Origin: Endozoicomonas sp965208385
GTDB taxonomy: Bacteria; Pseudomonadota; Gammaproteobacteria; Pseudomonadales; Endozoicomonadaceae
Assembly (NCBI GenBank): GCA_965208385.1
Contig: CBDBOO010000052.1
Span: 62,001 to 126,000 of the forward strand
Reading direction: 5' to 3'
DNA length: 64,000 bases
Part shown: one piece after another, positions 54,803 to 64,000 of the stretch
Position numbering within the stretch: position 1 is the stretch's first letter
Layout of the letters: each line of letters opens with the position of its first letter
Made by a program: the position numbers and the translations under genes
The notes under the pieces: model-generated
Told to the model about the DNA's origin: nothing
The model's input: the letters and a program-made list of their open reading frames with translations, nothing else
Databases searched by the model: none

Positions 54803-55201
54803 GTGACAGATCAGCAAGGATTCGGGTTACATGTTCTGGTGGCTGAAGATAATCAGGTTAACCAGATGGTTGCCAGAAAACTGCTGGAAAAACTGGGTTG
54901 CAGCTGTGCTATTGCTGAAAATGGGCAGGAATGCATCTTAATGCTGGCTCAGGATGATTATGATCTCATACTGATGGACTGCATGATGCCTGAGTTGGAC
55001 GGCATGGAAGCCACACGACGCATCAGGGCTTCTGGATCTCATTGTGCCAATATCCCCATCATTGCTTTTACCGCCAACGCGATGGAGTCGGATCAACAGG
55101 CCTGTGATGATGCAGGAATGGACGATTTCATCGATAAGCCCGTGAACCTTGAACGAATGAGCGAACTGCTGGCCAAATGGGCAAGACAGCTAAAAGATTG
55201 A
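54803..55201 (+). CDS. Single-domain response-regulator receiver protein
   Basis: 132 residues, only a receiver domain. Asp at LMDCMMPELDGM is the expected phosphorylation site, with acidic pair AEDN at the N-terminus, Thr in FTANAM and Lys in IDKPVN. It has no output domain and no kinase beside it, so it probably shuttles phosphate or acts in a hybrid-kinase relay. The GTG start has CGGAG upstream. Confidence 0.9.
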   Translation: MTDQQGFGLHVLVAEDNQVNQMVARKLLEKLGCSCAIAENGQECILMLAQDDYDLILMDCMMPELDGMEATRRIRASGSHCANIPIIAFTANAMESDQQACDDAGMDDFIDKPVNLERMSELLAKWARQLKD

Positions 55202-55213
55202 GTGACCGTCAAT

Positions 55214-55621
55214 TTACAGATGGTTTCTTACCCTGACGGTGCGGCCTCCCTGATCTATGGCAACAAAAACTATGCTGGTTTCAGTCAATTTTTCCCAGTG
55301 ATTCCTGCCCTCGATCCAGGCTTCAACTTCTATCTTAATGGATGTTTTTCCCACCTCGGTTACCCGGGTGAAAAACCCCAGCAGGTTACCCACTTTTACT
55401 GGACGTAAAAAACTCATGGCACCCATGCTGACTACGGCTATACGGGCGCCATCGGATTCTTTTCTGGCACAGATTTCTCCAGCCTGATCCATATGCATGG
55501 CTACCCAGCCACCAAACACATCACCAGCGCAATTAACTGACCGGTTGTCAGCCAGGACTTTCAATGTCAGATGCCCCTGGGGACCAGGTATTGCATCTAG
55601 AGGATCATCATTTAAATTCAT
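55214..55621 (-). CDS. Acyl-CoA thioesterase, hotdog fold (YciA type)
   Basis: 135 residues; cytosolic hydrolase of acyl-CoA thioesters. The hotdog helix region NCAGDVFGGWVAMHMDQAGEI carries the catalytic Asp/Gly-Gly pattern of YciA, and SIKIEVEAWIEGR lies on the long beta strand. Length fits (E. coli YciA 132). It converges on the receiver gene and precedes the TRAP permease genes, with a gap. Confidence 0.88.
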   Translation of the reverse strand: MNLNDDPLDAIPGPQGHLTLKVLADNRSVNCAGDVFGGWVAMHMDQAGEICARKESDGARIAVVSMGAMSFLRPVKVGNLLGFFTRVTEVGKTSIKIEVEAWIEGRNHWEKLTETSIVFVAIDQGGRTVRVRNHL

Positions 55622-55672
55622 ACATCACTCCGATATTTTCTTTTTATAAACACATACTGTTTTTTAAATGGA

Positions 55673-57049
55673 TCAGCCATAAATCTGTTCAGGCAGCCAG
55701 GTAACCAGTGACGGCCAGATGGCCAGGGCGCATAACACCAGTATCTGAATAATGACAAATGGAATTACACCTTTGTAGATATCAGACGTGGCCACTTCCG
55801 GTGGTGCAACGCCCCTTAAATAAAACAGGGCAAAACCGAAGGGCGGTGTTAAAAATGAAGTTTGCAGATTCACCGCTATCATTATGCCCAGCCAGACTGG
55901 ATCAAGCCCCATGGCCAGAAGAACCGGGCCAACCATGGGAACAATAACAAACGTAATTTCTATAAAATCGAGAATGAAACCCAGTAAAAACATCACCACC
56001 ATCACGACAAAAACAGCGGTGAATACACCTCCGGGTAAGCTTTCAAACAGGTGATGTATCATTTCATCACCGTTAAACCCCCGAAAAACGAGAGAAAATA
56101 TTGATGCACCGATTAATATCAGAAATACCATGCAGGTAACCTGTGTCGTTGATCGTACGACGTCCTGCAGGGTTTTCAGCGTCAGTTTTTTTCTTGTTAT
56201 AGCCAGCAATATGGCACCCACAGCGCCCACGCTGGCCGCTTCTGTTGGTGTCGCTGCGCCCGCAAGAATTGAACCCAGTACGGCAACAATCAAAGCCAGT
56301 GGTGGCAACAGACTGAATAGCAAGGATTCCCTGGTGCTGAGCTCTTCCAGATCCTCGTCAGTCAAAGCAGGTGCCATTTCAGGCTTTATTCTGGCGATGA
56401 TAATCAGATAAAGAGCATAAGCGGCGACCAGAATCAGGCCGGGAATAACCGCTCCGACAAAAAGATCACCCACCGAAACAGTGTCCGGAGAAAAAACGCC
56501 CATTTTCATCTGGGCCTGTTGATAAGCGCTGGATAACACATCACCCAGTAACACCAGGGCAATGGAAGGGGGAATGATTTGACCGAGACTGCCTGTGGCA
56601 CAGATGGTGCCCGTGGCCAGTGCGGGAGAATAACCGCGGCGCAACATGGTTGGGAGAGACAGCAATCCCATGGTCACAACCGTGGCACCCACAATACCGG
56701 TGCTGGCCGCCAGTAGCATTCCTACAACCGTGACTGATAAACCAAGACCACCACGCATTTTACCAAACAGGCGGGCCATGCTTTCAAGAAGGCTTTCAGC
56801 AACTTTTGATTTCTCCAGCATGACACCCATGAACACGAACAGAGGTACAGCAATCAGTGTCTGGTTGGTCATGATGCCAAACAGACGGCTGGGCATTGCG
56901 TTCATCAAGGTCAGGTCAAACGTACCCAGTATGGAACCGACACCGGCAAATAATAAGGCAGTACCTGCCAGTGAAAAAGCCACGGGATAACCTGCCAGTA
57001 ACACTATGCAGACAACGGCAAACATAATCAGCGGAATAAAATCGATCAT
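55673..57049 (-). CDS. dctM: TRAP transporter large permease
   Basis: Inner-membrane sodium-driven importer subunit of 458 residues with about 12 hydrophobic segments. Family blocks: AGYPVAFSLAGTALLF, LIAVPLFVFMGVMLE, PPSIALVLLGDVL and LGFILDFIEITFVIVPM. It overlaps dctQ by ATGA. The DctM-DctQ pair needs a periplasmic binding protein (DctP), which is not in the window, so substrate is unknown; C4-dicarboxylates are common. Confidence 0.92.
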   Translation of the reverse strand: MIDFIPLIMFAVVCIVLLAGYPVAFSLAGTALLFAGVGSILGTFDLTLMNAMPSRLFGIMTNQTLIAVPLFVFMGVMLEKSKVAESLLESMARLFGKMRGGLGLSVTVVGMLLAASTGIVGATVVTMGLLSLPTMLRRGYSPALATGTICATGSLGQIIPPSIALVLLGDVLSSAYQQAQMKMGVFSPDTVSVGDLFVGAVIPGLILVAAYALYLIIIARIKPEMAPALTDEDLEELSTRESLLFSLLPPLALIVAVLGSILAGAATPTEAASVGAVGAILLAITRKKLTLKTLQDVVRSTTQVTCMVFLILIGASIFSLVFRGFNGDEMIHHLFESLPGGVFTAVFVVMVVMFLLGFILDFIEITFVIVPMVGPVLLAMGLDPVWLGIMIAVNLQTSFLTPPFGFALFYLRGVAPPEVATSDIYKGVIPFVIIQILVLCALAIWPSLVTWLPEQIYG

Positions 57050-57594
57050 GGTTGTGCCTCCTTGCCGGCGGAATGACTGGGCCCAAACAGAATAATGAGA
57101 GAGCGAAGCAGTTCAGCAATGCCCTGCAGTAGCAAGGTAACAACCATAACCAACAGCAGGCTTTTCAGCAGATAAATAAACGGCAGTCCTCCTGGATCCC
57201 GGGAGGTTTCGAAGATTTTCCAGGCACTGGCAATATATTCCCAGCTCATATAACCGATAAACAGGCATACGGGGATCAATAAAAATATAGTACCAAGACT
57301 ATTTACAAGGGCCTGTTGACGTAGACTCATCTTCCGGTAGAAAACATCAACACGAACATGACCGTTATGTTTAAGGGTGTAAGCGCAGGCACCAAGAAAA
57401 ATAATAGAGTGCAGGTATATGGCGGACTCCTGCATGGCGATGGAGCCGATATTCAGTACGTATCGGAGAAAAACCACGAGGCAGACAACGACCACCAGCA
57501 GGAGATTACACCAGCTGATCAAACGACCTGTGTGTTCAGTCAATTGATCAATAGCGGATACAAGTCTTTCTATCGACTTCCAGCCATCCTTCAT
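57046..57594 (-). CDS. dctQ: TRAP transporter small permease
   Basis: 182 residues, four hydrophobic segments, as DctQ proteins have. GAGGGAAG lies before the ATG at 57594; the frame is open to 57654 but that upstream start is poor. The conserved membrane helix SWCNLLLVVVVCLVVFLRYV and YLHSIIFLGACAYTLKHNGH support the family. It overlaps dctM by four bases and upstream there is no dctP, only a 450-bp gap before pstS on the other strand. Confidence 0.88.
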   Translation of the reverse strand: MKDGWKSIERLVSAIDQLTEHTGRLISWCNLLLVVVVCLVVFLRYVLNIGSIAMQESAIYLHSIIFLGACAYTLKHNGHVRVDVFYRKMSLRQQALVNSLGTIFLLIPVCLFIGYMSWEYIASAWKIFETSRDPGGLPFIYLLKSLLLVMVVTLLLQGIAELLRSLIILFGPSHSAGKEAQP

Positions 57595-57972
57595 AGTACT
57601 TCCCTCGACATCTTTTATTATTCTCATTTTTCGAGAGTTTATATGTGCTTGCAAAAAGCATTTGAGGGGTGATTATATCCATGGTCGTGCACAGGCTGCA
57701 AAACCTTAGCGATATTTCTATATAAGTAGGTGAACAATTGCTTTCGCCTATTTTAGATGGTGCCTTTTTCCACCCTTACTTCATCACAACTCTGGTTGCA
57801 TGGATTACCTGGCGTCAGACGTTGTGATTTTATGCCCTGCAGGGTATTGAAGAATGAAAAAGCCTTTAGCCAGAGTTTTCCAAAACAACCGTCCACCTGC
57901 TTAGACAATAACCAATGAGTTAATGGCTTATTACATGCACTGTCTTTAAATTGACATGTTCAATTAACAAAA
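57595..57972. other. Gap between dctQ and pstS, no gene recognised
   Basis: I see no gene, repeat or RNA. It should contain the promoters of the divergent dctQM and pstS units. Confidence 0.4.
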
Positions 57973-58002
57973 CTGTCATATTGCAAATCTATAGTTTGTC
58001 AC
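57973..58002 (+). promoter_or_regulatory. Possible Pho box before pstS
   Basis: CTGTCATATTG (57973-57983) matches one Pho-box half, CTGTCAT, with the 11-base step to a weaker AAATCT and then TTGTCA. The second half is poor, so PhoB control is only suggested by the match and by the gene it precedes. Confidence 0.4.
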
Positions 58003-58045
58003 CAGAAGGTCAGACTTATACATATTTCCTTTAGGAGAACCAAGG

Positions 58046-59050
58046 ATGAAATTGAAAAGTCTCATTACAGCAGTGACAACTGCTACTGCCCTGACAATGG
58101 TCAGTGGTGTTACCAGTGCAAGCAATATGTTAGATCCAACTTTGCCTGCATACAGCAAATCCAGCGGTGTCTCCGGTAACCTGTCCAGTGTTGGTTCTGA
58201 CACTCTGGCAAACCTGATGACGCTTTGGGCTGAAGATTTCAAGCGTACCTACCCTAACGTTAACGTTCAGATTCAGGCTGCAGGTTCTTCCACTGCACCA
58301 CCTGCCCTGACTGAAGGCACTTCTAATCTGGGTCCAATGAGCCGGAAGATGAAAGACAAGGAACTGGCTGCTTTTGAGAAGAAGCACGGTTACAAGCCTG
58401 TTGCCATTCCTGTTGCCATTGATGCCCTGGCTGTTTATGTCAACAAGGATAACCCCATCAAAGGCATGACCATTGCTGATGTTGATGCTATTTTCTCTTC
58501 TAACCGCAAGTGTGGCGGCAGCAAGGATATTTCGACCTGGGGAGATGCAGGCCTGACAGGTACCTGGAAAAACCGCTCTATTCAGATTTATGGCCGCAAC
58601 TCTGTTTCCGGTACTTACGGTTACTTCAAGAAGAAGGCGCTGTGTAAGGGTGACTATAAGAACAATGTAAATGAGCAGCCTGGTTCTGCTTCTGTTGTTC
58701 AGTCAGTATCGGCTTCTTTGAATGGCATTGGCTATTCAGGCATTGGATATAAAACATCCAGCGTTCGTGCCGTACCTCTGACCAAGAAAGCCGGTAAGAA
58801 ATTTGTTGAAGCGACACCTCTGAATGCAGTTGACGGAAGCTATCCTCTGTCACGCTTCCTGTATGTATATATCAACAAGCAGCCTAACAAGTCTTTGTCT
58901 CCACTGGAGCGTGAGTTTGTGAAAATGGTGTTGTCCAAGCAGGGACAGGAAGTGGTTGTGAAGGATGGATATATTCCACTACCTGGTAAAGTTGTTGATA
59001 AGTATCTTGCTCAGTTGGGTCTGAAAAATACTACCGTTGCCAGTAAGTAA
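58046..59050 (+). CDS. pstS: Periplasmic phosphate-binding protein
   Basis: 334 residues with a signal peptide (VTSA-SNM, about 26). The first strand has GSDTLANLMTLWAEDF and AAGSSTAPPAL, the phosphate-binding loops of PstS. RNSVSGTYGYFKKKA is the other phosphate-contact loop. AGGAGAA precedes the ATG. It is followed by a strong terminator, and the permease gene pstC lies 2.8 kb away after two unrelated genes on the other strand, so pstS is transcribed alone. Confidence 0.93.
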   Translation: MKLKSLITAVTTATALTMVSGVTSASNMLDPTLPAYSKSSGVSGNLSSVGSDTLANLMTLWAEDFKRTYPNVNVQIQAAGSSTAPPALTEGTSNLGPMSRKMKDKELAAFEKKHGYKPVAIPVAIDALAVYVNKDNPIKGMTIADVDAIFSSNRKCGGSKDISTWGDAGLTGTWKNRSIQIYGRNSVSGTYGYFKKKALCKGDYKNNVNEQPGSASVVQSVSASLNGIGYSGIGYKTSSVRAVPLTKKAGKKFVEATPLNAVDGSYPLSRFLYVYINKQPNKSLSPLEREFVKMVLSKQGQEVVVKDGYIPLPGKVVDKYLAQLGLKNTTVASK

Positions 59051-59070
59051 TCTGCGGTAATTATAGATAT

Positions 59071-59100
59071 AAAAAAGGGACTCTATCGAGTCCCTTTTTT
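59071..59100. terminator. Bidirectional terminator between pstS and satP
   Basis: AAAAAAGGGACTC (59071-59083) pairs with GAGTCCCTTTTTT (59088-59100) around a four-base loop. T-runs lie on both strands. Confidence 0.92.
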
Positions 59101-59134
59101 ATGAAAGAACAATCTGAAATCAGGTTGTTCTTAT

Positions 59135-59737
59135 TCAGGCAGCAACCGTCTGACCAATCATTGAGGATTTAGCAGAGCCTGGCTCACCCAGAGGTAAAAC
59201 AGTCCGACCAAACTTTTCATTTAATACCAGCCCCATCGCTTCATAAATAGCGCTGGCACCGCAGATAATGCCCACATAACCGGCCAGAATACCAACGGCA
59301 GCATTGCCGGTGAAATCCTTATACGCCAATAGGAAAAACAGCATTGTCAGTGAACCAAAGACAAACTGGGCAGCCCGGGAGCCTGTGAGTGTTCCAAAGA
59401 ACAGGAACAATGTGAATACACCCCAGAGCAACAGATACCAGCCAACAAAATCAGCAGGCGATGCGGCGGTAGCGCCAGTGACCGGCAGAACCCAGATCAG
59501 AACCAGGGACCACCAGAATAAACCGTAGGATGTGAATGCCAGAGTGCCGAAAGTGTTTCCGCGGCGGAATTCCATCATGCCAACCAGCACCTGGGCCAGA
59601 CCACCATAGCAAAGCCCCATGGCCAGAATAACAGCGCTGATATCATAGAAACCGGCGTTGTGCAGGTTCAGCAGAATGGTGGTCATACCAAAACCGCATA
59701 AGCCTAAAGGTGCGGGATTTGCGTAACTGGAGCTCAT
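59135..59737 (-). CDS. satP: SatP/YaaH-family acetate transporter
   Basis: 200 residues, six hydrophobic spans. The N-terminus has the family signature NPAPLGLCGFGMTT, and the third region has FRRGNTFGTLAF. Members move acetate/succinate with protons or act as channels. The ATG at 59737 gives the standard family start. It converges on pstS, sharing the terminator. Substrate by family knowledge. Confidence 0.9.
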   Translation of the reverse strand: MSSSYANPAPLGLCGFGMTTILLNLHNAGFYDISAVILAMGLCYGGLAQVLVGMMEFRRGNTFGTLAFTSYGLFWWSLVLIWVLPVTGATAASPADFVGWYLLLWGVFTLFLFFGTLTGSRAAQFVFGSLTMLFFLLAYKDFTGNAAVGILAGYVGIICGASAIYEAMGLVLNEKFGRTVLPLGEPGSAKSSMIGQTVAA

Positions 59738-59995
59738 GAAACATCCTGGAAAGAGAAATAAAAAGGCAAATCAAGAACAAATATGATTCTGCTTCTGGAA
59801 TGGATCGTGTCACAGAAGAAATATCATCTTGCCCGGGAAAGATTTTGAGCGCGGGATTCTAGAAGGCTAACACCTTGCTGACAAGACCTCTGCGGTAACT
59901 CGCTGAGCAAGCGTAGCTGCACCTATTTCATTTCGAAATTTGATGTGTGTCAATGTTCCCGTCCAACGTGAATAAGGCCGGACGGGAAGCTTCCA

Positions 59996-61306
59996 TCAAA
60001 GGATCATGGCAGCAATCCAGGCGAAAACCATCATGGGCAGATTGAAATGCAGAAAGGTCGGAATCACTGTGTCACGAATGTGGTCGTGTTGTCCGTCAAC
60101 GTCGAGTCCTGCGGTTGGACCAATGGTTGAATCCGATGCCGGAGATCCTGCATCTCCCAGGGCGCCTGAAGCACCTACCAGGGCAGCTGTAGCCAGTGGC
60201 GAGAATCCCAGGGACAAGGCCAGTGGGACATACAGTGTGGCCAGTATGGGAATCGTGGAGAAGGAAGAGCCTATACCCATGGTGATCAGTAGTCCGGCCA
60301 GTAGCATGAAGAGAGCTGCCAGCGCTTTGCTGCCAAACACCATGCTTTCAACCATATTCACCAGCTCAGGGATATCACCGGTAGTTCTTAAGACTTCGGC
60401 GAAGCCGGAAGCCGTAATCATGATGAAACCGCAAAGTGCCATCATTCTCATGCCACGGGCAAATACATCATCTGCTTCACGCCAGTGCACTACCCGGCCA
60501 ATGATCATGCTCAGAAATCCCACAGCTGCGCCCATAGCCATGGAGTCTGTATAAAGTTGCACACTTAGGGCCAGTGTTATTGAGATCACAACGGAAATAA
60601 CAGAACGGGTATCCAGATCGACTTTAGACGATGAAGTAATATTGGTTTCAGTTCGATATTGACGAGGCTTTCGGTAACTCCAGAAAACAGCGATCAGTAA
60701 TCCAAAAAACATACCAAGAACAGGCAGTGCCATGGCTACAGGCATCAGGGATGAATCAATATCAAGGCCATTATTTTGTAGGTTACCTGCCAGAATCTGG
60801 GTCAGATAGATGTTGCCGAACCCAATAGGCACCAGCATATAGGTGGCCGTTAAACCAAAAGTGATAACCGAGGCTACCACTCGCCGATCCATTTGCAATG
60901 TTCCGAATGCTCCCAGTAAGGGGGGAATCAGTATGGGAATAAATGCGATGTGTACCGGAATAAGATTCTGGGAAGCAAATGCCATGAGTAAAATACAGCC
61001 CAGAAGAGAAAAGCGAATACCATTAAGGTTTTGGGCGGAATTAACCCGGGCGATAATTTTATCCGCCAGCCATTCGGGAATGCCGGACTTTGAAATGGCC
61101 ATGGCAAAAGCACCCAGCATGCCATAACTGATGGCAATACCTGCACCACCACCTAAGCCTTCGCCAAAGGCAGACAGGGTTTCATTTATGCCCATGCCGC
61201 CGGAAATGCCTCCGGCCATAGCCCCGATAAATAGTGCGAGAACAACGTTAATACGCATGACACTTAAGGTCAGCATGACGGCTACAGCCAAAATCACTGC
61301 GTTCAT
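59996..61306 (-). CDS. Sodium/proton antiporter-like transporter (NhaC/YuiF type)
   Basis: 436 residues from the ATG at 61306 (MNAVILAV), with about 11-12 hydrophobic segments; a GTG at 61363 would add a polar stretch ahead of the first span. Conserved pieces such as FASQNLIPVHIAFIPILIPP, TMGIGSSFSTIPILATLY and GALGDAGSPASDSTIGPTA fit the predicted Na/H antiporter (YuiF-like) family. Substrates in the family are uncertain; histidine export or Na+/H+ exchange have been proposed. Not linked to its neighbours. Confidence 0.75.
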   Translation of the reverse strand: MNAVILAVAVMLTLSVMRINVVLALFIGAMAGGISGGMGINETLSAFGEGLGGGAGIAISYGMLGAFAMAISKSGIPEWLADKIIARVNSAQNLNGIRFSLLGCILLMAFASQNLIPVHIAFIPILIPPLLGAFGTLQMDRRVVASVITFGLTATYMLVPIGFGNIYLTQILAGNLQNNGLDIDSSLMPVAMALPVLGMFFGLLIAVFWSYRKPRQYRTETNITSSSKVDLDTRSVISVVISITLALSVQLYTDSMAMGAAVGFLSMIIGRVVHWREADDVFARGMRMMALCGFIMITASGFAEVLRTTGDIPELVNMVESMVFGSKALAALFMLLAGLLITMGIGSSFSTIPILATLYVPLALSLGFSPLATAALVGASGALGDAGSPASDSTIGPTAGLDVDGQHDHIRDTVIPTFLHFNLPMMVFAWIAAMIL

Positions 61307-61816
61307 GAATAATCCAGATTTTAGAGTTTTCTGTCCAACGAACAATGACAAGCCAAGAGTCACATTCGCGGTGCATGTGTACTTATAGTCGGACTTTGCA
61401 GCCGAATAATAAGAGTCAGGTTTTTTTATCCCGAAAAGATGGGATTAATGATGGCAGGCGTGTTGGTGATGGGTATGCAGAGAGGAGGTCGCGGTAATAG
61501 CAAAGGATGAAAGAGTATTCAATGATCTAGAACGATAATACAGATTAGGCATGGGCAGACTTCCTGCTATACAACTTCGGAACCGGGCATTCAGAATCAG
61601 GTATTTGTTAATAACAGATAAATGCCAAAAAAAGCATAATGCTAAAAACAACATAATGATATGTATGTCACCGGTAGTCTCAAGGGCCAATTTACCGTCA
61701 ATGGTAGTGAACCGCAATGCGTTTTTCTTCGTGAATTTTAAGATAAATTCCATCTTGTAATATATTTGTCATACTCTCGTTTTACTGTACGCTCATCACT
61801 CCAGACAGTCAGCGTC
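61307..61816. other. Intergenic region before pstC, no gene supported
   Basis: A frame of 102 codons on the minus strand (61445-61753) has one membrane-like segment but a poor start and no family. TTTGTCAT at about 61768-61775 may be half of a Pho box for pstC. No repeat or RNA was recognised. Confidence 0.35.
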
Positions 61817-64000
61817 ATGTATTCAAAATCAATAGAAAACAGCCCAGGTATTGATTTCAATGCACCAGCCCTGAGGCGACACAGATCTTTACGCTTTCTC
61901 AAAGATTACCTGGCCCGTTGGGGCGTGGCTATCGGCGGTATGGGCGTTATTGTTGCCATACTGCTGATCTTCATTTATTTACTGTATGAAGTAGTGCCTT
62001 TGTTTAAGGGTGCGAGCATTGAGCCTTTTGCTACTTATGAGCGCCGGGTTGATAGCGAAAGCCCTCCGCTCTACCTGGCAATGGAAGAACAAGTTGAAAT
62101 AGCAATACAGGTTGAACGATCCGGTGAGATCCTGTTCTCTTCTACCAATACTGGCGAAACCGTCAAACAAGTGACAATGCCAATACCTGGCGATGTCAGT
62201 GTCACCAGCATCAGTGAAAATACTAGCGGCACTGGTTTGATGGCAGCGGGTTTATCCAATGGTCAGGTTTTGCTTTTCAAGCACGAATACAAAATCACCT
62301 GGCCAGATGATAAGCGCGTTATAACGCCTGTAATCAGCTACCCCTACGGAAATATGCCTCTGTCGTTGTTTGATGGAACCTCTGGCATTTCCCGGATATC
62401 AATAAGCAATTCTGATGAAAAACTGTTGATTGCCGCTGAAGTTGATGGGCAGTTGTTGATGTCAGCTTTCACCAAGGAAGAAGATTTTCTTACGGAGGAA
62501 GTGACTCTGGAGCAACGGGATGTGCTGTTGCCCTTGGTATCCGGAAGAATCAGCCATATGTTGCTGGATCCCGAGCAGTCCTGGCTTTATGTTGCCGTTC
62601 AGCCTGATCGGCTGGTCATGGTCAATATTGCCGATCTTGATTCCGCCTATATTCATTCAGAAACTGATTTGACACAGAATTCGGCTTCCATTACTGATTT
62701 GGAATTTTTGCTGGGTGGGGTGTCACTACTGGCAGGTGATTCTGATGGGAATATTGGCCAGTGGTTTCTGGTCAACGAAGACGACCAGAAAGTACTGAAA
62801 CAAATCCGGGAATTTAAACTGGGTCTGAATGCGGTTACTTCAATAATTTCAGAACATCGTCGTAAAGGCTTTCTGGCCGCTGATGATCAGGGCAATGTCG
62901 GTGTCTTCTATACAACAGCCGGCCGGACTCTGTTAATTGAAAAAATGACAGAAGGGCCTATTGACCAGATTGCTATAGCGCCACGGGGTAATTACCTGAT
63001 GGTGACCTCTGGCTCGTCAGTCATCCTGAACAGCGTTGAGAACGAGCACCCGGAAATTTCAGTCTCGGCACTCTGGGGAGAAATCTGGTATGAATCTTAT
63101 AATCAGCCTGAATACATTTGGCAATCATCTGCAGCCAATAATGATTTTGAACCGAAAATGAGTTTGATGCCTCTGGCATTCGGAACATTAAAAGCAGCAT
63201 TTTATGCCATGTTACTGGCCGCACCTCTGGCTATCTGTGGTGCTATTTATACGGCTTATTTCATGGCTCCGGGAATGCGCCGGAAAGTGAAGCCAATCAT
63301 CGAATTAATGGAAGCTCTGCCTACTGTTATTCTGGGTTTCCTGGCAGGACTCTGGCTGGCACCGTTAATTGAAAGTAATCTAACGGGCATATTTGCCCTG
63401 ATGCTGTTTGTTCCCGTGGGTATTCTGCTATTTGCTTTCACCTGGGATAACCTGCCGGGACGGATTCGTCACGCGATACCGGAAGGCTGGCAGGCCAGCC
63501 TGCTGATACCGGTGGTTCTTCTGAGTGGTGGTCTTGCCATGATGATGAACGGAACCCTTGAGGACTTCTTTTTTGATGGTGATATGCGCGTCTGGATCAC
63601 CTCCGAACTGGGCATAGCCTATGACCAGCGAAACGCGCTTGTGGTTGGTTTAGCCATGGGATTTGCTGTTATCCCCACCATTTTCTCAATCGCGGAAGAT
63701 GCTATTTTCAGTGTGCCGAAGCATTTGAGCTACGGTTCCCTTGCACTGGGTGCCACGCCTTGGCAGACACTGACCCGTGTTGTATTACTGACGGCCAGCC
63801 CGGGCATCTTCTCGGCACTGATGATTGGTATGGGGCGTGCTGTTGGTGAAACCATGATTGTCCTGATGGCTACCGGTAATACGCCCATTATGGATGCCAA
63901 TATCTTTGAAGGCATGAGAACTCTGGCGGCGAATATTGCTGTTGAAATGCCGGAATCGGAAGTGGATAGCAGTCACTATCGAGTGCTGTTTCTGGCGGCA
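61817..64000 (+). CDS. pstC: Phosphate ABC transporter permease with large N-terminal insert, runs off the window
   Basis: 728 codons are visible from the ATG at 61817 and the frame is open at the window end. An N-terminal membrane span (WGVAIGGMGVIVAILLIFIYLLY, about 35-57 with flanks) leads to a periplasmic-type region of about 390 residues rich in short beta strands (SNGQVLLFKHEYKIT, DSDGNIGQWFL), then the PstC permease core from about residue 450 (IELMEALPTVILGFLAGLW; GRAVGETMIVLMATGNTP, the EAA-like loop). Such long PstC forms are known in marine gammaproteobacteria. The insert may sense or bind a partner; unknown. Confidence 0.88.
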   Translation, partial: MYSKSIENSPGIDFNAPALRRHRSLRFLKDYLARWGVAIGGMGVIVAILLIFIYLLYEVVPLFKGASIEPFATYERRVDSESPPLYLAMEEQVEIAIQVERSGEILFSSTNTGETVKQVTMPIPGDVSVTSISENTSGTGLMAAGLSNGQVLLFKHEYKITWPDDKRVITPVISYPYGNMPLSLFDGTSGISRISISNSDEKLLIAAEVDGQLLMSAFTKEEDFLTEEVTLEQRDVLLPLVSGRISHMLLDPEQSWLYVAVQPDRLVMVNIADLDSAYIHSETDLTQNSASITDLEFLLGGVSLLAGDSDGNIGQWFLVNEDDQKVLKQIREFKLGLNAVTSIISEHRRKGFLAADDQGNVGVFYTTAGRTLLIEKMTEGPIDQIAIAPRGNYLMVTSGSSVILNSVENEHPEISVSALWGEIWYESYNQPEYIWQSSAANNDFEPKMSLMPLAFGTLKAAFYAMLLAAPLAICGAIYTAYFMAPGMRRKVKPIIELMEALPTVILGFLAGLWLAPLIESNLTGIFALMLFVPVGILLFAFTWDNLPGRIRHAIPEGWQASLLIPVVLLSGGLAMMMNGTLEDFFFDGDMRVWITSELGIAYDQRNALVVGLAMGFAVIPTIFSIAEDAIFSVPKHLSYGSLALGATPWQTLTRVVLLTASPGIFSALMIGMGRAVGETMIVLMATGNTPIMDANIFEGMRTLAANIAVEMPESEVDSSHYRVLFLAA

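Noticed and set aside
61445..61753. Frame of 102 codons with one hydrophobic segment on the minus strand
   Set aside because: Poor ribosome site, His-rich nonsense-like end and no family; kept only as a note on the gap.

Overview
The window reads as chromosome of a marine, probably host-associated gammaproteobacterium. The best guess is an Endozoicomonas-like member of the Oceanospirillales. This is inference from gene content: a rhizobial-type glycerol ABC transporter, TRAP and Pst systems, an EcoR124-like type I restriction locus, and several secreted proteins with eukaryote-like domains (calpain-like protease, RING-H2 finger, ankyrin-type repeats). No rRNA, tRNA or CRISPR array was recognised.

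1-11.4 kb is a glycerol regulon. The ABC importer glpS-T-P-Q-U-V lies on the minus strand, with glpV running off the left edge. It is divergent from a sigma-54-dependent activator, and a sigma-54-type -24/-12 promoter plus TGAACA repeats lie between them. glpR, glpK and glpD follow, with a GlpR-like operator between glpK and glpD. Glycerol enters by the importer, GlpK phosphorylates it and GlpD oxidises glycerol-3-phosphate.

11.4-14.6 kb holds an rsgA-type GTPase with a structured leader and a dead calpain-like protease gene, broken by a stop codon and by the first of four copies of a ~232-bp non-autonomous element (MITE).

14.7-22.7 kb is a copper and redox island: CcdA-like thiol transporter, cytochrome c, beta-propeller protein, DUF411 protein, Met-rich and Cys-rich small exported proteins, cueR and copA. 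The copA promoter is a MerR-type promoter with a 19-bp spacer. The copA/promoter/DUF411 junction is present twice. The second copy (25.75-26.6 kb) has a wrecked copA and an intact DUF411 gene. Between the copies sit unknown secreted proteins and two MITEs. From 27 to 33.2 kb come a secreted RING-H2 protein, the fourth MITE, a secreted protein of unknown family and a 1059-residue ankyrin-like protein.

33.5-44.7 kb is a type I restriction-modification locus very like EcoR124 (hsdM, hsdS, rhuM, hsdR). hsdM is intact. hsdS and rhuM are each split by an IS with clear target duplications, and hsdR is frameshifted. A RelA/SpoT-domain gene (also frameshifted) and a small membrane-protein gene sit between hsdM and a second copy of the hsdM 3' end, as an inserted cargo would. 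The locus should not restrict as read, but the methylase may remain.

44.8-64 kb is mostly housekeeping: sbcDC, an unknown secreted protein, creA, serA, a DUF4404 gene, an FAH-family hydrolase, a lone receiver protein, an acyl-CoA thioesterase, TRAP permeases dctQM without a binding protein, pstS, an acetate-family (SatP) transporter, an NhaC/YuiF-like antiporter and a partial pstC with a large periplasmic insert.
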